Counted from the first letter of the stretch, positions 12,102 through 24,730 are shown. The stretch: 64,000 nucleotides of DNA from Orientallactaga sibirica (GCA_036365145.1 JAEOAD010000052.1:11779501-11843500); one strand, 5' to 3'. Program-made: numbers and translations. Notes: generated by a model not told the origin, from the letters alone.

Positions 12102-12160
12102 GGCTGAGGGTGTAGCTCAGTGGTAGAATACGTGCCCAGTATGCTTGAGGGCCTGGGTTG
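12102..12160 (+). mobile_element. ID element (tRNA-Ala-like), truncated
   Basis: GGCTGAGGGTGTAGCTCAGT followed by GGTAGAATACGTGCC and CCTGGGTT is the ID/BC1-type head with its A and B box regions. A GA-rich run follows. Confidence 0.8.
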
Positions 12161-13054
12161 AGGAGAAGGAGGATGAAGAAGGAGGAGAACTAAGGAGTCA
12201 GGTCCATTTCGTCGGCTACCCAAGGAAGACAAGGTGTGAGTAGATCATAGGCGGAACTTGGTGCAAATGGAGAGAAATGGGGAGGTCACTCTGCTCACTT
12301 CTCCTCACCCTTCCTTGAAGGAAGCATAATGGCACCTAGGGTTCCTCACGTGCTTCCTACCTGCCCTCCTTGTGCCCCCATCCGGTCCATTCCAGAACTG
12401 GCGGTGAGATAGCATCACCCTGTCACGTCCTGCATAGGGCCTGCCAATTTCATTCACCCCAGTGCCCTTGAGATGAAAGTCTAGGCTCCCCAGCGGTGCT
12501 TCATACACCCACAGTGTCTCCACACCGTTCCTTAGGCCATAATATGGGCTGTGATGCTTGGGTCACTGTCCTGTGCTATTGTCCCACAGCTTTCCCATGA
12601 TATGCACAATGCTTGTCACATAGAGATGCTCAGCATATACCCAAGGAGCAGATGGACCACGAGACCCTAGACCACCAGCCAGGGAAGAGGTTTCTCTGAG
12701 GCAGGGGAAGTAGAGAGATATAAGGTCAACTCAAGAGGCCCAGGGAGAGGCTGCGAGTAAGCCGACCCGGCAGCCCAGGCGTGAACGGATGACACATCCA
12801 ATACTCTTGCAGCCGTGTCTGTAACAAAAATGACACACGCTCGCTCCCGCATTCCATTTCCAGGTAAAAGCATAAGTCCTTGGTGTCGTTGTTGCTAGGT
12901 GTTTCCGTAGCTCTGTCTGGCACTAGACAAATCTCTGCTTCATTGTCCTGCACCTGGAGGGTGCCGCCGGTGAGGGGGAGTCACCATTGTGGGTGCTGCC
13001 TCTGAAAGCGGTGTTTTGTCTTTGTGTCCCGCCCTACAACCCCCACCTCCCTAG

Positions 13055-13138
13055 CATCGAGAACAGGCTGAGCCTGAGGAGGAATCTGCACTGTCAGAGC
13101 TTCAAGTGGTACCTGGAGAACGTCTACCCTGAACTCAG
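13055..13138 (+). CDS. GALNT14: GALNT14 exon: end of catalytic domain and start of linker
   Basis: This 84-bp exon starts after acceptor cctccctag (ending 13054). Its first base completes the Asn codon from the previous exon. It encodes [20 protein letters not shown] then ENVYPEL, the conserved [15 protein letters not shown] block that closes the catalytic domain before the flexible linker to the lectin domain. The exon ends at 13138 with AG, which joins the G at 13797 to make Arg. The donor is gtaccc, weaker than the gtaagt-type donors of its neighbours. No better GT keeps both frame and family sequence, so I keep this boundary. It is 658 bp from the next exon. Confidence 0.92.
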
Positions 13139-13796
13139 GTACCCTGCTGGAAGAGCCATAGCTGGAGAGACCTTGGCTGGCCTGGACCAGAGGACTCATA
13201 GTCTGGAGCCAATTCGATAAAGGACTTTGTTGTTCTTGTCTTAATTTTTATTTATTTGCATGTGTGTTGGCATGCTAGGGCCTCTTTCCAAATGAATGAC
13301 ACTTGTGCTAGGTTTTTTTGGTTTTTTTTTTTGCAACTGACTTATGTAAGCAGCCTGGGAAGTAAATCTGGGCTGGCAGGTTTTACAAGCAAACACCTTT
13401 GACCACTGAAACCTTCATTCTCAGCCCTGAGTGAAGGTTTGTAAGTCTTTGGAGGACTTACGCAGACCAGTCAGCCTCACTTATCCCTCACATAACAAGA
13501 AGAAACATGAAATCAGCACGTGAGGAACTGAGGCTAGCCGTAGTAACAGCTTGTTTGCTGGAGTTTGCTCCTCGCGTTGTGCTAAAAGCATCTCAGTGGC
13601 ACAGATTCCAGCCCAAAGGTCTGCCCACCGTGCGCTCAAGCGTCTCCTGCTTCTCTGAGCACTGCCCGTCTTTCGTAGCCGCCTGGGGGGGGAGATGGCT
13701 ATGCCATAATTTAAACACCCTCCACCCCACAACTTCTCCAGCTGCTACTGATGCTGACACTGGCAGGTTCTCATCTCTCTTGGGGCTTTCTTCCAG

Positions 13797-13941
13797 GATC
13801 CCCTCTGACTCTTCCATCCAGAAGGGCAACATCCGGCAGAGGCAGAAGTGCCTTGAGTCTCAAAAGCACAAAAGCCAAGAGACCCCACATGTAAGGCTGA
13901 GCTCCTGTGTCAAGGTTAAAGGCGAGGAAGCAAAGTCTCAG
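13797..13941 (+). CDS. GALNT14: GALNT14 exon: linker and lectin alpha repeat
   Basis: This 145-bp exon follows acceptor ttccag (ending 13796) and precedes donor gtaaag (from 13942); it ends in phase 0 after CAG. It encodes the linker ([10 protein letters not shown]) and the first ricin-B lectin repeat, including QKCLES and [18 protein letters not shown] is the alpha-repeat counterpart of the CLD motif. The closing Gln joins Val-Trp of the next exon to form the alpha QxW motif (QVW) across the junction. The lectin domain binds GalNAc already present on the substrate and steers the enzyme to nearby sites. The reading frame is open for long distances through both flanking introns (13507-14247), which is unusual for intron sequence but has no coding support beyond the exon. 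Confidence 0.95.
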
Positions 13942-14755
13942 GTAAAGTACCTGGCCGGGGACACACATGGCACCATGTGCCTGAGGAGAGAGGTGTCTAT
14001 ATTAGCCTTGGTCACCTGCTCTGATGTGACGTCAGGGGTCCAGTGCTCCTCAGAGATCAGCAGCAGGGCACTAGAAGGGACGGAACACCCCCCACTCCAC
14101 CACTGGGTTTTCTCCATTCAGCTTCTAAATACATGGAATCTTTGGGAGAGAGAGAGTTCCCAGGCACCATCTCTCTATAGGCAGTGGTCCAGTCATGCAG
14201 CAGGAGCCAAAGGGCTCTGTTATTGGTGTCCCAGCTGCTGGCAGTAAATGCAGGCTGGTTCAGGTAGGACAGGTCCCACAGCTGTCCCTCAGATGGGATG
14301 TATGGAGGGAGGAAAGGTGGCTGCTGAACATTTCTTCTGAGACCAAATGCCTTCTTGGTGACTCTTCCAGCTGACGTGCAGGCACTCACCCCAGGTGTGG
14401 TAAAACCATCGTTACCCACTGCTCTATTTGGGGCAGTGCCCTCATGCCTCTCCTGCTGCCAACATTCTGCAAGACTGTGGTGACCCCTCCCAAGAAATCT
14501 TTCTGTGTGCCCTCTTGATTTGTCACCAGAGTGCGTTCTACCCTGGGCCCATGTTTTACCTGTGTTATCCCTTCTGAGGATAGCTAGCTCTGTTCTTTCC
14601 AAGTCACTGGCAAATCTACCACCTGACTCAACTCCTGTAGCACTTGGCCAAGCACAGACATCACCCGGCTCCCCTCGCAACCCTGTGACTCCACAGGGTC
14701 CATCTTCCTCTGTATTTTTGTCCTCTTGTCTGATTTCTTTGTTAAAATTCTTTTT

Positions 14756-14968
14756 GAAAAGATTTTAATTTTTATTTATTTATTTATTTAAGAGGGAAAG
14801 AGAGAGAGGGAGAGGAGAATGGGCACACCAGGGCCTCAAGGAACTGCAAATGAACTCCAGATGCATGCGCCCCCTTGTGAATCTGGCTTACGTGGGACCT
14901 GGAGAATGAACCAGGGTCCTTAGGCTTCGCAGGCATGTGCCTTAACCGCTAAGCCATCTCTCCAGCCC
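14756..14968 (-). mobile_element. tRNA/ID-derived SINE nested in the tail of an older SINE
   Basis: Reverse-orientation short form. TTAAAATTCTTTTT occurs at 14742-14755 and 14969-14982 as a perfect target-site duplication. Confidence 0.95.
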
Positions 14969-14983
14969 TTAAAATTCTTTTTA

Positions 14984-15187
14984 AAAACTACTTTTATTTA
15001 TTTATTTGCAAGGAGACAGAGAAAGAGAGAGATAATGGATCCCACAGAGCCTCTTACCACTGCAAACAAACTCCGGACACATGCACCACTTTGTCCATCT
15101 GGCTTGACATGGGTACTGGGGGATTGAACGCAGGCTGTCAGGCTCTGCAGACAAGCTCCTTTACGGATGCGCCATCTCTCCAGCCCC
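14984..15187 (-). mobile_element. Older tRNA/ID-derived SINE, tail interrupted
   Basis: Reverse-orientation, more diverged copy with its head at 15187. GTCTGATTTCTTT (14728 on) and GTCTGATCTCCTT (15189 on) look like its original target-site duplication, now split by the younger SINE at 14756-14968. Confidence 0.85.
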
Positions 15188-15918
15188 CGTCTGATCTCCT
15201 TTCCTCCCCCTCGTGCCGTCATGCTGGGTGTTCACCAAGGTGCTCAGGTCGCTGTTCTTTTCTCTATAAACTCTTTCTTTCTTGGAGATTAGTTCCATTT
15301 TTCCGGCTTTGACAGTCTAATCTATTTATTGATTCACAAATTCTGGGCCTTCATCCATCATCCATCCATTCATTCAGCAGACTCTCCGTCAACTGTGAGA
15401 TGTGGAGATGAAGGGCTAGGTTTGCAGGAAAATACACACGCAGCCTTTATGACCTAATCTCTGTCCCTAAAGCTTGCCTCAAGTACTACAGAAGCCCCGA
15501 GATGGCATCTGAGTTAGGTTCAGGCATAGGGAAGCTGTCCCAGGGGACTTGGACATAAGCTGCATCTTGAGACACAGGTGAACACAGGCAAGAGCAGGAA
15601 GTGGAGAGAGGATGCCCCAGGAAATACATGGCATGTCAAGACCTGGGGTCAAGTGTGAGGAACTGACCCCGAAAACCCCAAGGATTTCAAGAGACAGGGT
15701 CACAGTTTGGAATTTGAGGACATGGCAGATGTTGAGGCTACAAAGAAATGGGAATCAAGTCATGACCTGAGCCTTCAGTGAGGAGGGGAGTTTTATCCTC
15801 CTGAGGAAAACCCTGCAAGGTCCCAGGAGAGGACTCTAGGGCCAGAATGTTCTCAGTGATTGACTCCCACCTGGCTGTTTCTCAAACATTGGCTGATTGA
15901 AAATCTTGTTCTGTTCAA

Positions 15919-18900
15919 CACATGGCCATGAGTACCCATTAAACACCCAGACCACTGCACCCCCACACACACCTGCCCCCTTCATCACATGACCATGAGT
16001 ACCCATTAAACACCCAGACCACTGCACCCCCCCCACACACCTGCCCCCTTCATCACATGGCCATGAGTACCCATTAAACACCCAGACCACCCCCCCACAC
16101 ACAAACCTGCCCCCTTCATCACATGGCCATGAGTACCCATTAAACACCCAGACCACTGCACCCCCACACACCTGCCCCCTTCATCACATGGCCATGAGTA
16201 CCCATTAAACACCCAGACCACTGCACCCCCACACACACCTGCCCCCTTCATCACATGACCATGAGTACCCATTAAACACCCAGACCACTGCACCCCCCAC
16301 ACACACCTGCCCCCTTCATCACATGGCCATGAGTACCCATTAATCACCCAGACCACTCCCCACACACACCTGCCCCCTTCATCACATGGCCATGAGTACC
16401 CATTAAACACCCAGACCACACCCCCACACACCTGCCCCCTTCATCACATGACCATGAGTACCCATTAAACACCCAGACCACTCCCCCCCACACACCTGCC
16501 CCCTTCATCACATGGCCATGAGTACCCATTAAACACCCAGACCACTCCCCCCACACACACCTGCCCTCTTCATCACATGGCCATGAGTACCCATTAAACA
16601 CCCAGACCACTCCCCCACACACACCTGCCCCCTTCATCACATGGCCATGAGTACCCATTAAACACCCAGACCACTGCACCCCCACACACCTGCCCCCTTC
16701 ATCACATGGCCATGAGTACCCATTAAACACCCAGACCACTGCACCCCCCACACACCTGCCCCCTTCATCACATGACCATGAGTACCCATTAAACACCCAG
16801 ACCACTCCCCCACACACACCTGCCCCCTTCATCACATGGCCATGAGTACCCATTAAACACCCAGACCACTCCCCCCACACACACCTGCCCCCTTCATCAC
16901 ATGACCATGAGTACCCATTAAACACCCAGACCACTGCACCCCCACACACACCTGCCCCCTTCATCACATGACCATGAGTACCCATTAAACACCCAGACCA
17001 CTCCCCCCACACACACCTGCCCCCTTCATCACATGGCCATGAGTACCCATTAAACACCCAGACCACTGCACCCCCCACACACACCTGCCCCCTTCATCAC
17101 ATGGCCATGAGTACCCATTAAACACCCAGACCACTCCCCCCACACACACACCTGCCCCCTTCATCACATGGCCATGAGTACCCATTAAACACCCAGACCA
17201 CTGCCCCCCCACACACCTGCCCCTTCATCACATGGCCATGAGTACCCATTAAACACCCAGACCACCCCCCCCACACACACCTGCCCTCTTCATCACATGG
17301 CCATGAGTACCCATTAAACACCCAGACCACTCCCCCCCACACACACCTGCCCTCTTCATCACATGGCCATGAGTACCCATTAAACACCCAGACCACTCCC
17401 CACACACCTGCCCCCTTCATCACATGGCCATGAGTACCCATTAAACACCCAGACCACTCCCCACACACACCTGCCCCCTTCATCACATGACCATGAGTAC
17501 CCATTAAACATTAAACACCCAGACCACCCATTAAACCCCACACACACACCTGCCCCTTCATCACATGGCCATGAGTACCCATTAAACACCCAGACCACTG
17601 CCCCCCCACACACACCTGCCCCCTTCATCACATGACCATGAGTACCCATTAAACACCCAGACCACTCCCCACACACACCTGCCCCCTTCATCACATGGCC
17701 ATGAGTACCCATTAAACACCCAGACCACTCCCCCCACACACACCTGCCCCCTTCATCACATGGCCATGAGTACCCATTAAACACCCAGACCACTGCACCC
17801 CCACACACACCTGCCCCCTTCATCACATGACCATGAGTACCCATTAAACACCCAGACCACTCCCCACACACACCTGCCCCCTTCATCACATGACCATGAG
17901 TACCCATTAAACACCCAGACCACTCCCCCCCACACACCTGCCCCCTTCATCACATGGCCATGAGTACCCATTAAACACCCAGACCACTCCCCACACACAC
18001 ACCTGCCCCCTTCATCACACACCTGAGTACCCATTAAACACCCAGACCACTCCCCCACACACACCTGCCCCCTTCATCACATGGCCATGAGTACCCATTA
18101 AACACCCAGACCACTCCCCCCACACACACCTGCCCCCCATTCATGGCCATCACCCATTGCACCCCACACACCTGCCCCCTTCATCCATGGCCATGAGTAC
18201 CCATTAAACACCCAGACCACTGCCCCCCACACACCTGCCCCCTTCATCACATGGCCATGAGTACCCATTAAACACCCAGACCACTGCACCCCCACACACC
18301 TGCCCCCTTCATCACATGACCATGAGTACCCATTAAACACCCAGACCACTGCACCCCACACACACCTGCCCCCTTCATCACATGACCATGAGTACCCATT
18401 AAACACCCAGACCACACCCCCACACACCTGCCCCTTCATCACATGACCATGAGTACCCATTAAACACCCAGACCACTCCCCCCACACACACCTGCCCCCT
18501 TCATCACATGACCATGAGTACCCATTAAACACACCTGCCCCCTTCATCACATGGCCATGAGACCCATTAATCACCCAGACCACTCCCCCCACACACACCT
18601 GCCCCCTTCATCACATGGCCATGAGTACCCATTAAACACCCAGACCACTGCACCCCCACACACCTGCCCCCTTCATCACATGGCCATGAGTACCCATTAA
18701 ACACCCAGACCACTGCCCCCCCCACACACCTGCCCCCTTCATCACATGGCCATGAGTACCCATTAAACACCCAGACCACTGCACCCCACACACACCTGCC
18801 CCCTTCATCACATGGCCATGAGTACCCATTAAACACCCAGACCACTGCCCCCACACCACCTCCCCCCTTCATCACATGGCCATGAGTACCCATTAAACAC

Positions 18901-21900
18901 CCAGACCACTGCACCCCCCACACACACCTGCCCCCTTCATCACATGGCCATGAGTACCCATTAAACACCCAGACCACTGCACCCCCCACACACCTGCCCC
19001 CTTCATCACATGGCCATGAGTACCCATTAAACACCCAGACCACTGCACCCCACACACACCTGCCCCTTCATCACATGAGTACCCATTAAACACCCAGACC
19101 ACTGCCCCCACACACCTGCCCCCTTCATCACATGGCCATGAGTACCCATTAAACACCCAGACCACTCCCCCACACACACCCCACTTCATCACACCTGAGT
19201 ACCCATTAAACACCCAGACCATCACACCTGCCCCCTTCATCATGAGCCATGAGTACCCATTAAACACCCAGACCACTCCCACCCCCACACACCTGCCCCC
19301 TTCATCACATGGCCATGAGTACCCATTAAACACCCAGACCACTGAGTACCCATTAAACACCCAGACACACACCTGCCCCCTTCATCACATGGCCATGAGT
19401 ACCCATTAAACACCCAGACCACTGCCCCACACACACCTGCCCCTTCATCACATGGCCATGAGTACCCATTAAACACCCAGACCACTCCCCCCCACACACC
19501 TGCCCTCTTCATCACATGGCCATGAGTACCCATTAAACACCCAGACCACTGCACCCCCCACACACCTGCCCCCTTCATCACATGGCCATGAGTACCCATT
19601 AAACACCCAGACCACTCCCCCCACACACCTGCCCCCTTCATCACATGGCCATGAGTACCCATTAAACACCCAGACCACTGCACCCCACACACACCTGCCC
19701 CCTTCATCACATGACCATGAGTACCCATTAAACACCCAGACCACTGCACCCCCCACACACCTGCCCCCTTCATCACATGACCATGAGTACCCATTAAACA
19801 CCCAGACCACTGCACCCCCACCACCTGCCCCTTCATCACATGAGTACCCATTAAACACCCAGACCACACACCTGCCCCCTTCATCACATGGCCATGAGTA
19901 CCCATTAAACACCCAGACCACCCCCCACACACCTGCCCCCTTCATCACATGGCCATGAGTACCCATTAAACACCCAGACCACCCCCCCACACACCTGCCC
20001 CCTTCATCACATGGCCATGAGTACCCATTAAACACCCAGACCACTGAGTACCCATTAAACCCACTCCCCCCACACACCTGCCCTCTTCATCACATGGCCA
20101 TGTACCCATTTCACCCAGACCACTCCCCACACACCTGCCCCCTTCATCACATACCCATTAAACACCCAGACCACCCCACACACACACCTGCCCCCTTCAT
20201 CACATGGCCATGAGTACCCATTAAACACCCAGACCACCACCCCACACACACCTGCCCCCTTCATCACATGGCCATGAGTACCCATTAAACACCCAGACCA
20301 CTGCCCCCCCACACACACCTGCCCCTTCATCACATGGCCATGAGTACCCATTAAACACCCAGACCACTGCACCCCACACACCTGCCCCCTTCATCACATG
20401 ACCATGAGTACCCATTAAACACCCAGACCACTGCACCCCCCACACACCTGCCCCCTTCATCACATGGCCATGAGTACCCATTAATCACCCAGACCACTGC
20501 CCCCCACACACCTGCCCCTTCATCACATGACCATGTACCCATTAAACACCCAGACCACTCCCCCCACACACCTGCCCCCTTCATCACATGGCCATGAGTA
20601 CCCATTAAACACCCAGACCACTCCCCACACACACCTGCCCCCTTCATCACATGGCCATGAGTACCCATTAAACACCCAGACCACTCCCCCCACACACCTG
20701 CCCCCTTCATCACATGGCCATGAGTACCCATTAAACACCCAGACCACTCCCCCCACACACCTGCCCCTTCATCACATGACCATGAGTACCCATTAATCAC
20801 CCAGACCACTCCCCCACACACACCTGCCCCCTTCATCACATGGCCATGAGTACCCATTAATCACCCAGACCACTCCCCCACACCTGCCCCCTTCATCACA
20901 TGACCATGAGTACCCATCAAACACCCAGACCACTGCCCCCCACACACCTGCCCCCTTCATCACATGACCATGAGTACCCATTAAACACCCAGACCACTGC
21001 ACCCCCCACACACCTGCCCCTTCATCACATGGCCATGAGTACCCATTAAACACCCAGACCCACTCCCCAACACACACCTGCCCCCTTCATCACATGACCA
21101 TGAGTACCCATCAAACACCCAGACCACTCCCCCACCTGCCCCCTTCATCACATGGCCATGAGTACCCATTAAACACCCAGACCACTGCACCCCACACACA
21201 CCTGCCCCCTTCATCACATGGCCATGAGTACCCATTAAACACCCAGACCACTGCACCCCCACACACACCTGCCCCCTTCATCACATGACCATGAGTACCC
21301 ATTAAACACCCAGACCACTGCACCCCCACACACCTGCCCCCTTCATCACATGGCCATGAGTACCCATTAAACACCCAGACCACTCCCCCACACACCTGCC
21401 CCTTCATCACATGACCATGAGTACCCATTAAACACCCAGACCACTCCCCCACACACCTGCCCCCTTCATCACATGACCATGAGTACCCATCAAACACCCA
21501 GACCACTGCCCCCACACACCTGCCCCCTTCATCACATGGCCATGAGTACCCATTAATCACCCAGACCACTCCCCCCCACACACCTGCCCCCTTCATCACA
21601 TGACCATGAGTACCCATTAAACACCCAGACCACTGCCCCCCCACACACACCTGCCCCTTCATCACATGACCATGAGTACCCATTAATCACCCAGACCACT
21701 CCCCCCCACACACCTGCCCCCTTCATCACATGACCATGAGTACCCATTAAACACCCAGACCACTCCACCCCCACACCTGCCCCCTTCATCACATGACCAT
21801 GAGTACCCATTAATCACCCAGACCACTCCCCCCACACACCTGCCCCCTTCATCACATGACCATGAGTACCCATTAATCACCCAGACCACTCACCCCCACA

Positions 21901-22168
21901 CCTGCCCCCTTCATCACATGGCCATGAGTACCCATCAAACACCCAGACCACTCCCCCCACACACACCTGCCCCCTTCATCACATGACCATGAGTACCCAT
22001 TAAACACCCAGACCACTGCACCCCACACACACCTGCCCCCTTCATCACATGACCATGAGTACCCATTAAACACCCAGACCACTGCACCCCCACACACCTG
22101 CCCCCTTCATCACATGGCCATGAGTACCCATTAAACACCTGCCACCCACACACACCTGCCCCTTCATC
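15919..22168. repeat. Large minisatellite/VNTR, about 100 units of ~62-68 bp
   Basis: Direct counting of the GAGTACCCATTA core finds about 100 units over 6.25 kb, head to tail. Each unit contains, in order, CACCTGCCCCCTTCATCACA, then TGGCCATGAGTACCCATTAA, then ACACCCAGACCACT, then a C-rich stretch of variable length and a short CACACA run. Unit length varies mainly through the C-run, the optional GCA after ACCACT, and the CA-run. Common variants are CATGGCC versus CATGACC and TTAAAC versus TTAATC or TCAAAC. Degenerate or truncated units occur near 17500-17540, 18015-18190, 19065-19380 and 20040-20165. The array is strongly strand-asymmetric (C-rich +, G-rich -). It starts about 2 kb after the exon at 13797 within GALNT14 intron 13942-34275. 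Assembled copy number may differ from the true allele. Confidence 0.98.
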
Positions 22169-24520
22169 TTGGTGCCACAGTTCCAAATCTGCCCAAAACA
22201 GGAGGGGCGGGGCTGCTCTTTCTCTTGCAGCCCCACGTCCTCAGCTTACCAGCTTCTTCACAAGTTCACCTCTTTTCTCTGATGTGCAGTCACTTCTTGC
22301 TAGGTGTGAGTTCCCACCCTTAGCTCTGCTGACTGGTACAAATCTAAAATGGGCCCCAGACATTACCAAATATCCCTAAGAAAGACGGCACCTACTGGAA
22401 ACCCTCGTGTTAGGTGATGGCCTCAGACCCTCGGCGCTCCTCCGGCACTCAGCGCACCCACCGTTCACCAGTCTGTGTGTGAAACCATTGTCCCAGCCTC
22501 AACAAAGCCTCCAATGGCTCCCTATTTCCCACCACAAACATGCTGAACATCTGGAACCTGGCTGGGGCTTGAGGTGGCTTTTCCAGGAGCTTTCTCTACT
22601 CACCTCTACAGGGAGGTGATGTGGGAGTTGGGTAGGAAAACAAGGCAGTGGAGATGTAGGCTTTGCTTCAGGTGCGGCTGCCTGGCTGACGGTGACACAA
22701 TTTGCTTAAGTGACACTTTGTAAAACGTTGTGAGTAGATGACACACTTACCTCTCTGGATCTGAGCGTGGGTGGTACTCCTGGGAATCGCAACTCCAGAA
22801 TTTCATATGCCTCCGTCCCTCGGGCAGAATTGGCTTGGTGTATCTCTACAAAAGCAGGACTTTTCTGGAGAGGGTCCACTAATGCCTCACTCTGGAAGAG
22901 GCCGTAGGACTGTGTGTGTGTGAGGGGGGGAGAATCTGGCCATCCCAGCAGACCTGCCTGCTGGGGGAGGCAGAGAAGCGAAGGCAAGAGCCCCCGGCTA
23001 CTCAGAATCGTGGAGGTAAGGCCTGAAGGTGCGCCGAGATCTCCCTGGGATGCAGTGCTGGTCTGCAGCCTTCACCTTGAGTGATCAGCTAGGTTTATGT
23101 GGAGACCCTGTGACTCTAGAATTCTAAGGTCCACTGGGACATGGAACGAGGGTCAGTGCACTTTGGCAGGCCAGACTGTGACACCCTGGCTGTCATGCTA
23201 GCTGTTGGGAGGTGAGGTGACATCATTCAAGATTCAATATAGCCACTGTTCTCTAGGGGTCGCCTGGACTTGCAGCCTCTCTGCCTGCAGTCTGTGAGGC
23301 TGGGGACTCTGAACGATCTGGGTTTAGTCGGCATCTGCTCTTATGCCCACTTTACAGATGGAGAAGCCAAGGTTCACAGTGGTTATCCAATGTCATTAGC
23401 TAACAGTGGTCCCCGCACCGGCTCTCCCCAGCAGCTCTCCATTGCTTCAGCTGGTTCCAGAGCTTTCTTACATTCACGTTGGGAGAAGACACATACCCCG
23501 AGATCCCTCTTTGTTCTTGTAACTATCAATGCCGGAGATCAGCTCTGTCTTGACAAGAGAGCTGGAAAGTCAATGCTCGCTGACCCCCATGTCCAGGTCT
23601 GGGGAGAGCAGGCCATAGAGGAGTCCCCTGTGTAACACTCATGGGAACTGGGGGCCCATACTTCACAGATCCCACACCAGGCACCAGAGGCACATGCAGC
23701 CCCATCTGTGACCACCCCTCCCCCTCCCAGCTTTTCTCCTAATTCTGGCTCTGCCTTATACTGTGAACCCTCAGCTTGTATGTCCAAGCATGCTCAGGAC
23801 CCCAGGCGTGTGCACCAGGACACAGTGCTCCCCCAGAGAACAGACTCAGCCATGTCTGTTCATGGGCTGGTGTTCCCGGGCTCAGAGGACGGGGACAGGG
23901 AGAGTGAATTCTGTCGGAAGCACCTGCTCACTCATCAGGTAGTTGAACTCCAGGAACTGGGCTGTCCTCATCACTACCACTATGATGAGAGATGAGACTC
24001 GCTATCTTGTTTTAATTTATTTTTATTTTTTTTGTTCTTTTTGGCAGAGCTAGGGTTCAAACCCACTGTGTTGTGTGCAATAGGCAAGCAGTCTCCCACC
24101 ATGCTACGTCCCCAGTCTAGAGACCGATCATTGTCTAGTTCTGACTCCAGCTCATGTCCCTGCTTCCCATCAGCCCCCTCCATCCCTCATTCTGCATCAC
24201 CCACCTTCCTTCCTACTGACTGGTCATCTTCCAGAGCACAATGTTGAATTCAAGTGTTTCAAAGATGCCAGCAACGGATGCCCTGGAGTAACATAAGAGA
24301 AATACATCAGGCACTTGAAACCTTGTGATGCCTCTGAAGTCTCCAGGCTAACAAGTTTCCTCTTAATTCTCTTGGAGTCTCTGGAAGATGAGGCTGGGAT
24401 CCTCAGCCTCTACACGATTGGCATTAAGACCAGATTATTCTATGTTGTGAGAACTGTCCTGTGCACCAGGATGCCCGGAGCACCCAGTCTTCACAATCCA
24501 CAAGAGTCCCTACAGACTTG
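22169..24520. other. Intronic sequence without a gene
   Basis: This is unique-looking intron 3' of the tandem array. It holds a MIR-like fragment around 23330-23420 (CTTTACAGATGGAGAAGCC) and an ID-type scrap on the minus strand at 24037-24118. No exon-like segment stood out. Confidence 0.6.
24037..24118 (-). repeat. ID-related SINE fragment
   Basis: On the minus strand it reads GGGGACGTAGCATGGTGGG, then TTGCCTATTGCAC, then a GGGTTTGAACCC-like B box. Diverged. Confidence 0.5.
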
Positions 24521-24730
24521 GGGTGAGGCTCCGCTCGTAGAGTGCTTGCCTAGCACGCAGGAAGCGTCAGGTCAATACCCAGCACTACCTGACCTGGGAG
24601 TCATGGCATTGGCCTGTAATCTAACACTGGGGAGGTGGAGGCAGAGGGATCAGAAGTCTGAGGTCAAACTTGGTTACGTAGCAAGTTTGATACCAGCCTG
24701 GACTATATGAGACCCTGCCTCAAAAACAAA
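24521..24730 (+). mobile_element. ID-B1 composite SINE
   Basis: It starts with an ID-like head (GTAGAGTGCTTGCCTAGC), then a B1 half (GGCCTGTAATCTAACACTGG .. TGAGACCCTGCCTCAAAAAC). Confidence 0.85.

Noticed and set aside
12102..12160. Functional tRNA or BC1-like RNA gene
   Set aside because: Only an ID SINE head with several changes and no terminator or tail; treated as a truncated SINE.
15919..22168. CRISPR-like array
   Set aside because: The units have no constant-repeat/unique-spacer alternation. The whole unit repeats, the genome is mammalian, and no cas genes are present. It is a minisatellite.
15836..22186. Chain of long minus-strand open frames (up to 246 codons) over the tandem array, reading as repeated WSGCLMGTHGHVMKG or VVWVFNGYSWPCDEGG
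   Set aside because: The unit happens to lack stops in two minus frames. The unit period is not a multiple of three in most steps, so the frame jumps between two peptides, and there is no promoter, splice or conservation evidence.
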